Positions 1 to 5,021 of a stretch of DNA of 5,021 nucleotides are shown here, in pieces. The notes beneath the pieces were generated by a model. It did no database searches. It was given only the letters and a program-made list of their open reading frames with translations, and was not told where the DNA came from. The first letter of the stretch is position 1. Each line of letters opens with the position of its first letter. This DNA is from Acidimicrobiia bacterium (lineage in GTDB: Bacteria; Actinomycetota; Acidimicrobiia; Spongiisociales; ZC4RG35). The position numbers and the translations under genes were made by a program. The stretch is from contig JAICND010000150.1 in NCBI GenBank assembly GCA_025929005.1, forward strand, positions 1-5,021, read 5' to 3'.

Positions 1-789
1 CCGGTCCGGGACCCACGAAAAACCGAGCCGCCACAGAATCGCGGTGCTGCCATATGCGAGAAAGAAGGGGCCAACGGTCTCCAAACCCGAGGTGGTCACA
101 TAGGTCTTGACGAAGACGAAAGCGGCGGTGAAGCCCAGCGACAGTGCGAAGGTCCCCACCCACACCGGGGCCATGTGTCTGAGTCTGAGCACCGCCCAGA
201 AACCCGTGGGGGTGGCACCGTGATGAACGCCGGTCTTCTCCAGAAAAAGCGTCAATGTGAAGGAGACCAGGGCGAGGCTGCTGGCTAGGAAGAACAAGCC
301 GTCGTAGCCGGCGGTACGAAGAAGGAGGTCGCCGAGACCGGGCCCCACTGCCAGTGGGATCAGACCCGAAATTCCGAACAAGGCCACACCCTGCGCCCTC
401 TTCTCGGGCGGGAAGCGATCCGAAATGTAGGTCCAGAAGGCCGTGGCGGTCATCGCCTGTCCGAGGCCCTGAAGGAGCCGGGCGCCGATGACCAGTGGAC
501 CGATCTTGTCGACGAAGGCGTAGGCGAGGGTGGCCGTGGCGGTGAGGACGGTCCCCCATCGGATCACCAGCCGCCGACTGCGGCGATCCATCACTCTCCC
601 CATCCACGGCCGCGCCCCGATCGAAGCCACACCGGCCAGGGCGACGATGGTCCCGATCCGGGCCTCGTTGGCGCCAAATCCCAGCAGGAACCCGGGGAAA
701 TGAACCAGCAGGCTGTTGCTCAACTCGGTTGCCAGAGAGGCGGCGAAGACGATCGCGAACCAGCGCGTGAACAGGGATTGGCGGACCAC
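1..789 (-). CDS. MFS transporter, N-terminal part (3' end outside window)
   Basis: Membrane transporter of the major facilitator superfamily; substrate not predictable. I translated 263 residues from a GTG at 789-787 to the window edge, with no stop, so roughly the last third of a typical 12-helix protein (about 400 residues) is missing. Hydrophobic helices fall at about residues 8-30, 40-60, 74-94, 97-121, 131-155 and 160-183. A short polar central loop (184-205) follows, then helices at about 207-232 and 238-258. The MFS motif A appears between helices 2 and 3 as GRVMDRRSRR (64-73). Helix 4 carries RLLQGLGQA, and helix 5 ends in GPGLG (149-153), like the motif C of proton-coupled efflux antiporters. 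The GTG is the only plausible start, because an in-frame TAG lies at 804-802 with no ATG or TTG between. No Shine-Dalgarno is seen at normal distance. It begins 25 bases after the crotonase stop on the same strand, so co-transcription is likely. Efflux or uptake of a small organic compound is inference. Confidence 0.9.
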   Translation of the reverse strand, partial: MVRQSLFTRWFAIVFAASLATELSNSLLVHFPGFLLGFGANEARIGTIVALAGVASIGARPWMGRVMDRRSRRLVIRWGTVLTATATLAYAFVDKIGPLVIGARLLQGLGQAMTATAFWTYISDRFPPEKRAQGVALFGISGLIPLAVGPGLGDLLLRTAGYDGLFFLASSLALVSFTLTLFLEKTGVHHGATPTGFWAVLRLRHMAPVWVGTFALSLGFTAAFVFVKTYVTTSGLETVGPFFLAYGSTAILWRLGFSWVPDR

Positions 790-814
790 CGGGCAGGCAG
801 TCTACGAGGGCCTT

Positions 815-1618
815 CTACCGCCCTTGGAAACTCGGCGGTCGCCGTTCGGCCATCGCCGCCAGCGCTTCCCGATGATCATCTGACAGCAGGGTGAGCAGCT
901 CGTGTCCGGTGGCGGCGTCGAAGGCCAGATTGAGGGCTTCCTTCACCAGCTTGTTGACAGCGGCCTTTGTGTATTGGACCGCCAGCGGTGGCAGGCCGGC
1001 CAGCCTCCGCGCCAACTCGAGGGCATTGTCCTGGAGCTCGGAGGCAGCCACAACCTGGTTGATCAGACCGATCCTCTCCGCCTCCTGGGCAGTGAGCGGA
1101 TCCCCCGTAAGCAGGTACCGCTTGGCCCGGGCCGGACCGACCAGCAGGGGCCAAATGGCAGTCCCTCCATCACCGGCCACGATTCCCACACGAACGTGCG
1201 GATCGGCGATGGTGGCCGAATCGGCGGCGATGATCACATCGCATAGCAAAGCGATAGACGCCCCCAACCCGACCGCCGCTCCGTTGAGTGCCGCCACGAT
1301 CGGAATCTCGACATCGACTAGGTCCCAGATCAGGTGTTTGGCGTCGCGCCGCAGCTCGTGAAGCCGTTCAACGTTTTGCAACGAGGGAAACCAGCCGAAG
1401 TCCCCACCCGCCGAGAATGCCCTGCCTTTACCGGTGAGAACAACGGCTCGGGCCATCGACTCCTGTCGGAGCAGCCGAAAGAGTGTGGTCAACTCCTGGT
1501 GGAGGAGGTCATCAACTGCGTTGACAGGCGAGAAAGGATGGGCGATCGTCAGCCGAAGCACGTCTCCGAGCCGCTCAACGCCGATCGCCTCGAACCCGGC
1601 ATCATCGAGAGTGGTCAC
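815..1618 (-). CDS. Crotonase-family (enoyl-CoA hydratase/isomerase-like) protein with atypical active site
   Basis: A 267-residue cytoplasmic protein with the full length of a single-domain crotonase (about 260). The oxyanion-hole elements are present: FSAGGDF (68-74) and NGAAVGLGAS (112-121). The family C-terminal region ends in SDDHREALAAMAERR (246-260). The two catalytic glutamates of mitochondrial enoyl-CoA hydratase (Glu144, Glu164) align with Ser121 and His141, so ordinary hydratase chemistry is doubtful. The segment DPHVRVGIVAGDGG (139-152) supplies His141 and Asp150. These, with Glu240, have the spacing of the His145/Asp154/Glu244 set I recall for 6-oxocamphor hydrolase, a beta-diketone C-C hydrolase. 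The GTG at 1618 is chosen because the protein becomes crotonase-like just after it. The frame stays open to an ATG at 1798, but that extension is low-complexity, antisense to the methyltransferase gene and unlike the family. No Shine-Dalgarno is seen. The gene is followed after 25 bases by the MFS gene and is divergent from the methyltransferase. Family assignment is secure; the reaction is not. Confidence 0.92.
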   Translation of the reverse strand: MTTLDDAGFEAIGVERLGDVLRLTIAHPFSPVNAVDDLLHQELTTLFRLLRQESMARAVVLTGKGRAFSAGGDFGWFPSLQNVERLHELRRDAKHLIWDLVDVEIPIVAALNGAAVGLGASIALLCDVIIAADSATIADPHVRVGIVAGDGGTAIWPLLVGPARAKRYLLTGDPLTAQEAERIGLINQVVAASELQDNALELARRLAGLPPLAVQYTKAAVNKLVKEALNLAFDAATGHELLTLLSDDHREALAAMAERRPPSFQGR

Positions 1619-1622
1619 TACG

Positions 1623-1639
1623 GCGACGTTAACCGTCGC
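1623..1639. promoter_or_regulatory. Inverted repeat in the divergent intergenic gap (possible operator)
   Basis: The gap between the divergent crotonase and methyltransferase starts is only 28 bases (1619-1646). Near its centre is a perfect inverted repeat: GCGACG (1623-1628), spacer TTAAC (1629-1633), CGTCGC (1634-1639). A site here would lie at both gene starts and could control both. The spacing is too small for two separate sets of -35/-10 boxes, and I see no convincing promoter box, so the promoters must overlap each other or lie inside the opposite genes. The methyltransferase carries a winged-helix domain, which makes autoregulation conceivable but unproven. Six-base arms could also arise by chance in GC-rich DNA. 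Confidence 0.35.
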
Positions 1640-1646
1640 TTCTACG

Positions 1647-2708
1647 ATGGATGCGGTGAGCAGCGTCGATCGAGACAAGGTCTGGCAGTTTCTCGAACGC
1701 TTCACTGATCTCGCAGCAGGGGCCGCCACCGTCGGCGTCTTGGCCGTGGCAGATCGGGCAGGTCTGTTGGCGAAGATGGCCGAAACCGAGTGGGTCACTC
1801 CCCTCGAACTTGCCGGGGGCCAGTTCGCTCCCCGTTACGTGGAAGAAATCCTGTCGGCCCTCGCCTCTGCTGCGGTTGTCGATCACGATCCTGACAGTGG
1901 TGCGTTCCGGTTGCCGGCTGAACATGCCGCGGTCCTGGCCGACCCGTCCAGCCCCTATTCGATGGCGGGATGGCTCGACATGCTCCCAGGGGTTATGGAC
2001 AAGATCGATGCGGTCGCACAAGCGACGGTGACGGGAGGAGGGGTGGATCTCTCGTCCTATGACGACCGGGTTGTGGCAGGGGTAGACCGGGCCAACGCCC
2101 CCGCCATACGAATCCTCCTGACCCGCCGGTGGCTCCCGGCCATGCCCGAGGTTGTCAAACGGCTCCAAGATGGCATCAGCATCGCTGACATCGGATGCGG
2201 GTCGGGCGCCGCCGCTTTGGCCATGGCGACCGCCTACCACGCTTCCCGGGTGATCGGCTACGACATCGATCCCCGGGCGATCGAACGAGCTCGACTGCAA
2301 GGGAAGGCAAGCGGCCTTGACAACGTGTCCTTTGAGGTGCTCACTGGCGAGGAGATCCCGGGTGGCTTCGACCTCATCACCACCTTCGACGTGATTCACG
2401 ATCTGGCCGACCCCGAAGCAGTCCTGGTCCGCATCAGGGACGCTCTCAACCCGGGTGGCACCTATCTACTGATGGAACCAAACGTTGGCGCCAGCCTTGA
2501 GGACAACATGCATCCCCGGGGGACCCTGCTTTACGGCATCAGCGTTCTCTACTGCCTCCCCCAAAGCTTGGTGTCGGGAGGTCCCGGTCTGGGAACTGCC
2601 TGGGGACCGGTGCGAGCCGAACAGCTCTGCCGGAAGGCCGGTTTCACCCACTTTCGTCGGCTTGACATCGACAACCCGTTCTCTGCGTTCTACGAAATCC
2701 GCGTATGA
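1647..2708 (+). CDS. Winged-helix SAM-dependent methyltransferase (Rv2258c-like)
   Basis: A 353-residue soluble protein in two parts. Residues about 10-105 form a winged-helix domain, as found in small-molecule O-methyltransferases, where it usually serves for dimerisation and substrate binding. Residues about 165-353 form a class I Rossmann methyltransferase. SAM motif I is IADIGCGSG (179-187), the acidic ribose-binding motif is GYDIDP (204-209), and TTFDVIHDLADP (245-256) follows. His251 sits where plant-type O-methyltransferases have their catalytic His in HDW. The conserved tail has MEPN (276-279), LYGISVLYCLPQSL (295-308) and NPFSAFYE (343-350). These segments resemble the Mycobacterium tuberculosis Rv2258c family, once annotated as a regulator and, as I recall, also about 353 residues. 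The ATG at 1647 is chosen because the open frame back to 1434 is antisense to the crotonase gene and unlike the family; a GTG at 1656 is the alternative start. Its stop overlaps the fahA start, indicating an operon. The substrate is unknown. Confidence 0.93.
   Translation: MDAVSSVDRDKVWQFLERFTDLAAGAATVGVLAVADRAGLLAKMAETEWVTPLELAGGQFAPRYVEEILSALASAAVVDHDPDSGAFRLPAEHAAVLADPSSPYSMAGWLDMLPGVMDKIDAVAQATVTGGGVDLSSYDDRVVAGVDRANAPAIRILLTRRWLPAMPEVVKRLQDGISIADIGCGSGAAALAMATAYHASRVIGYDIDPRAIERARLQGKASGLDNVSFEVLTGEEIPGGFDLITTFDVIHDLADPEAVLVRIRDALNPGGTYLLMEPNVGASLEDNMHPRGTLLYGISVLYCLPQSLVSGGPGLGTAWGPVRAEQLCRKAGFTHFRRLDIDNPFSAFYEIRV
2705..2708 (+). other. ATGA stop/start overlap coupling methyltransferase and fahA
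   Basis: The sequence ATGA holds the fahA start (ATG, 2705-2707) and the methyltransferase stop (TGA, 2706-2708). There is no Shine-Dalgarno in the preceding 20 bases, so fahA is probably translated by ribosomes terminating on the methyltransferase gene. This supports one transcript and a shared role for the two products. Confidence 0.85.
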
Positions 2709-3775
2709 CGGAGGCCCCTCTTGCCTACGGCGTTTTCTCCGTCGCCGGTGGAGCCCACCGAATAGGAGTGCGATCCGGTGACGATCTAGTCGACGTAACT
2801 GGAGTCCATGACCTGCTTGCAACGGGTTCGTTGACTCCGTTGTTGGCGGCGGGATTCGAGGCCTGGGAGGAAACGAGATCCCTCGTCGAAGCCTTCACTC
2901 AGGCAGGGCCGGACCCCGGCCGGATCACACCTGCGCACTCGGCGACAATGCATCTGCCTTTTGCGGTGGGCGACTACGTCGACTTCTACTCGTCGCTCCA
3001 TCATGCCACCAACGTGGGCAGGCTCTTTCGGCCCGACTCCGAGCCTCTGACCCCGAACTGGCGACACATGCCGATCGGCTATCACGGCCGCGCGGGCACG
3101 GTTGTGGTCGATGGCACCCCTATCCGCCGCCCCGTCGGTCAACGAGGACCAGGTGACTTCGGGCCATCCCGCAAACTCGACTTCGAGCTGGAGGTGGGGT
3201 TCGTGACGGGTCAGGGACCACGCCTCGGTTCGCCGATCCCTGTGGCCGAAGCCGAGCGGTACATCTTCGGATTGATGGTCGTAAACGACTGGTCGGCCCG
3301 CGACCTCCAATCATGGGAGTACCAACCCCTAGGACCGTTTCTCGGCAAGTCATTCGCCACCTCCATATCACCGTGGGTGGTCCCGTTGAAGGCGCTAGAC
3401 GATCGCCGCATCGAGGCGGTCGGCCAGAATCCACCACCCCTCCCCTACCTGCTTCCTCCGGGCCGAGGTCTCGACCTGGACCTGGAGGTGACGATCAACG
3501 GGAAAGCGGTGACTGGGTCCAATACCAACCACCTCTATTGGACGATGAGCCAGCAGCTAGCCCACGCCACCAGCAACGGCGCCTCCATCCGCGCCGGAGA
3601 CCTATTCGCGTCGGGAACTATCTCCGGACCCACCCCCGACAGCCTCGGATGCCTGTTGGAGATCACCGCCAACGGGCAGAACGGTGAGTACTTGCAGGAT
3701 GGCGACACTGTTGTCGTGGCCAGCAGCGTGCTCGGATCCTGTTCCGGCACGGTGGTGGCTTCACGACCTACTTGA
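2705..3775 (+). CDS. fahA: Fumarylacetoacetase (fumarylacetoacetate hydrolase)
   Basis: Cleaves 4-fumarylacetoacetate to fumarate and acetoacetate (EC 3.7.1.2), the last step of phenylalanine/tyrosine degradation through homogentisate; cytoplasmic and metal-dependent (Ca or Mg). The protein has 356 residues: a short N-terminal domain (about 1-85) and the FAH catalytic domain. Against the mouse enzyme as I remember it, all key residues can be placed. Metal ligands are Asp93 (126), Glu161 (199), Glu163 (201) and Asp195 (233). The catalytic base is His100 (133), and substrate or supporting residues are Arg109 (142), Tyr126 (159), Arg199 (237), Gln202 (240), Tyr206 (244), Lys215 (253), Thr305 (350) and Glu319 (364). 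Hallmark strings include DFYSSLHHATNVG, NDWSARD, PLGPFLGKSF and ASGTISGP. This separates it from the smaller FAH-fold decarboxylases and isomerases of the YcgM type. It is shorter than the mouse protein (about 419), with a trimmed N-terminal domain and a shorter segment around 231-270. It is coupled to the methyltransferase; no hppD, hmgA or maiA lies in view. Confidence 0.95.
   Translation: MTEAPLAYGVFSVAGGAHRIGVRSGDDLVDVTGVHDLLATGSLTPLLAAGFEAWEETRSLVEAFTQAGPDPGRITPAHSATMHLPFAVGDYVDFYSSLHHATNVGRLFRPDSEPLTPNWRHMPIGYHGRAGTVVVDGTPIRRPVGQRGPGDFGPSRKLDFELEVGFVTGQGPRLGSPIPVAEAERYIFGLMVVNDWSARDLQSWEYQPLGPFLGKSFATSISPWVVPLKALDDRRIEAVGQNPPPLPYLLPPGRGLDLDLEVTINGKAVTGSNTNHLYWTMSQQLAHATSNGASIRAGDLFASGTISGPTPDSLGCLLEITANGQNGEYLQDGDTVVVASSVLGSCSGTVVASRPT
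3768..3775. other. Tail-to-tail overlap of fahA and amidohydrolase genes
   Basis: The fahA stop TGA (3773-3775, plus) lies inside the last codons of the amidohydrolase gene, whose stop TAG reads on the minus strand at 3770-3768. The two convergent genes therefore share 8 bases. There is no room for an intergenic terminator, and I see no hairpin plus T-run at the junction, so the two transcripts probably overlap within each other's 3' ends. Confidence 0.85.
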
Positions 3776-4988
3776 CCCGGACCCCACCCTTCCAGACATG
3801 GGTAACACGCTCGGGCATCCCCCACAGACCGACATCCTCAATGGGGTTGAAGTCGAGAGCGATCAGATCGGCGTCATAACCCTGGGCAAGCCGGCCCGAC
3901 TCTGGAGCCTGCAGGCCCAGGGTGAGCGGAGCGGTAGCCGTGGCCGCCTCGATCGCCTCCACGGGGCTCAGACCGGCATCAACCAGATGCCGGATCTCCC
4001 GCGAGGCCTGACCGTAGCGATGACCGCTGGCAAAGATGTCGGTTCCCATCGCCATCGTCACCCCCGCGGACACGGCGATCTTCATGGCCTGGGCATGGGT
4101 GTCGGATAGGGCGATGATTTTGCGGAAGGCGTAGGCGGGGACCTGCTCTTCTAGCCCGAGCAGCTCTTCAACGATGAAGCGGGTCGAAACGAGGATGGCA
4201 CCCTTGTCCTTCATCAACTCGGCAGCCTCTTCGTCCAGATAGCTGCCGTGCTCGATGGTTCGAACCCCCGCTTTGAGCGCTGCCATGATCCCCGGCCTCC
4301 CGTGGCAATGGGCAGCTACCACCCGATCGGCGCGGGCGGCTTCTTCCACGATCGCCCTCAGTTCCTCCTCGGAGAATTGCTGATGGATCGGGTGGTCCAC
4401 TTCGGACATGACTCCGCCCGAGGCACAAATCTTGATAACGCGGGCGTTGCGCCGAAGTTGTTCACGCACAGCCTTAACGCACTCGGCTGGTCCATCGGCA
4501 AGCCGCCCCACGATCCGCCCCCGAGCGTTGACGCCTTCGTAGATGTCTAGCGGAATCGAGTGGATGTCCCCGTGGCCACCGGTGGTGGAGAGGACCTCCC
4601 CGGCACCGTATATCGCGGGTCCGGCAACGCTTCCCTCGGCGACGACCCCCGCCAGTTCCACCCCATAGCCTCCGACCTCACGCACCGAGGTGACACCACC
4701 GTCGAGATACCTGCGGAGATCGGCAGTGGCCCGGGCCCCGGCGGTGGCGGGAGCGAGCCAGGCGGCCGTCTCGATGTTCCAGGCGGGCGAGCCAAACAGG
4801 TGGGCGTGGCAGTCCCACAGACCCGGCATCAGCACCGCCACTTCTTCGATGACGTCATCGCCGACTTTGGGCGCCGAATGGCGCGGCCCCGCGTAAAAGA
4901 TCGCCCCGCCTTCGATCACCACCGATCCGGCCTCGACCGGATCACCCTTACCGGGGATAAGAAGGTCAGTCTGGATGCGAATCGTCAT
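3768..4988 (-). CDS. Metal-dependent amidohydrolase (Xaa-Pro dipeptidase/imidazolonepropionase-like group)
   Basis: A 406-residue hydrolase of the amidohydrolase superfamily, without signal peptide and so probably cytoplasmic. A small beta-sandwich domain (about 1-52 and 365-406) flanks a TIM barrel. The binuclear metal site is complete: HAH (His61, His63) after strand 1, Lys186 in VIKICASGG as the likely carboxylated bridging lysine, His227 in AAHCHG, His247 in TIEHGS, and Asp317 in MGTD. GGVTSVREVGGYG (97-109) and the STTGGHGD segment (134-141) are typical of the branch containing Xaa-Pro/Xaa-hydrophobic dipeptidases (Sgx9260-type) and many unassigned cyclic-amide or peptide hydrolases. Substrate cannot be read from the sequence. 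The ATG at 4988 is supported by an in-frame TGA at 5012-5010 with no other start between. The preceding bases carry only a weak GAAG. It converges on fahA, so a link to the tyrosine pathway is not implied. A minus-strand neighbour may end just outside or at the window edge. Confidence 0.93.
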   Translation of the reverse strand: MTIRIQTDLLIPGKGDPVEAGSVVIEGGAIFYAGPRHSAPKVGDDVIEEVAVLMPGLWDCHAHLFGSPAWNIETAAWLAPATAGARATADLRRYLDGGVTSVREVGGYGVELAGVVAEGSVAGPAIYGAGEVLSTTGGHGDIHSIPLDIYEGVNARGRIVGRLADGPAECVKAVREQLRRNARVIKICASGGVMSEVDHPIHQQFSEEELRAIVEEAARADRVVAAHCHGRPGIMAALKAGVRTIEHGSYLDEEAAELMKDKGAILVSTRFIVEELLGLEEQVPAYAFRKIIALSDTHAQAMKIAVSAGVTMAMGTDIFASGHRYGQASREIRHLVDAGLSPVEAIEAATATAPLTLGLQAPESGRLAQGYDADLIALDFNPIEDVGLWGMPERVTHVWKGGVRVK

Positions 4989-5003
4989 CGCTTCAGGCTG
5001 CTT

Positions 5004-5013
5004 GTGAGCTCAC
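5004..5013. repeat. 10-bp palindrome upstream of the amidohydrolase gene
   Basis: GTGAGCTCAC is a perfect palindrome 16-25 bases upstream of the amidohydrolase ATG. An overlapping inverted pair, TGAGC (5005-5009) and GCTCA (5016-5020), could form a small hairpin with a 6-base loop. It could be an operator or lie within the end of an upstream minus-strand gene: one minus frame reads open from the window edge to a TGA at 4995-4993, four bases before the ATG. The window ends too soon to decide. Confidence 0.25.
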
Positions 5014-5021
5014 CGGCTCAG

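Noticed and set aside
790..814. Possible promoter or terminator between the crotonase and MFS genes
   Set aside because: Only 25 bases, with no hairpin, T-run or promoter boxes visible; simple operon spacing is the better reading.
1434..1646. 71-residue N-terminal extension of the methyltransferase frame from an ATG at 1434
   Set aside because: It lies antisense to the crotonase gene, is rich in Ser/Thr/Arg with no domain, and methyltransferase-like sequence begins only after the ATG at 1647.
1619..1798. 60-residue N-terminal extension of the crotonase frame from an ATG at 1798
   Set aside because: It would overlap the methyltransferase gene by about 150 bases; its Ala/Ser/Arg-rich sequence is unlike crotonases, and the protein from GTG 1618 already has full family length.
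1629..2399. 256-codon open frame on the minus strand opposite the methyltransferase gene
   Set aside because: Composition is that of an antisense shadow in GC-rich DNA (many His, Arg, Gly), with no recognisable domain; the plus strand has a clear methyltransferase.
2786..3310. 174-codon minus-strand open frame inside fahA
   Set aside because: Antisense shadow of a gene whose catalytic residues are all accounted for on the plus strand.
3684..4109. 141-codon plus-strand open frame opposite the end of the amidohydrolase gene
   Set aside because: No domain; it opposes the well-conserved C-terminal barrel of the amidohydrolase, including the Asp317 metal ligand region.
1..5021. tRNA, rRNA, riboswitch, CRISPR array, insertion sequence or prophage
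   Set aside because: Protein genes cover nearly every base; no repeated spacers, transposase, terminal repeats or structured RNA region was seen.

Overview
The window is compact, GC-rich bacterial DNA (roughly 60-65% G+C by eye). Five protein genes fill all but about 90 bases. No RNA gene, mobile element, CRISPR array or long repeat is visible. The gene families fit a high-GC, actinobacterium-like organism: a winged-helix/SAM methyltransferase of the Mycobacterium Rv2258c type, a crotonase of a subgroup common in actinobacteria, GTG starts, and very little Shine-Dalgarno sequence. The phylum is an inference, not something the sequence proves.

Layout. (1) At 1-789, minus strand, is the N-terminal 263 residues of a major facilitator superfamily transporter, cut by the window edge. 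(2) At 815-1618, minus strand, is an enoyl-CoA hydratase/isomerase-family (crotonase) protein, 25 bases upstream of the transporter gene and probably co-transcribed with it. (3) At 1619-1646 is a 28-base gap between divergent genes, containing a perfect 6-bp inverted repeat. (4) At 1647-2708, plus strand, is the winged-helix SAM-dependent methyltransferase. Its stop overlaps the start of (5), at 2705-3775, plus strand, a fumarylacetoacetase (fahA) with every recognisable active-site residue of the animal enzyme. (6) At 3768-4988, minus strand, is a metal-dependent amidohydrolase that converges on fahA with an 8-base tail-to-tail overlap. (7) At 4989-5021 is a short leader containing a 10-bp palindrome.

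Taken together this looks like a small catabolic neighbourhood. Fumarylacetoacetase performs the last step of tyrosine/homogentisate breakdown, cleaving a beta-diketone C-C bond to fumarate and acetoacetate. The crotonase lacks both glutamates of a normal enoyl-CoA hydratase. Instead it has a His/Asp/Glu set whose spacing resembles the beta-diketone hydrolase 6-oxocamphor hydrolase, so the divergent pair may encode two C-C bond hydrolases. The transporter could move a substrate or product. The methyltransferase could modify an intermediate or, through its winged helix, act at the divergent gap. No other tyrosine-degradation gene (hppD, hmgA, maiA) lies in the window. I see no sign of a wholly new system such as a defence island or large RNA; the points worth following are the unusual crotonase active site, the operator-like repeat and the methyltransferase-fahA coupling.
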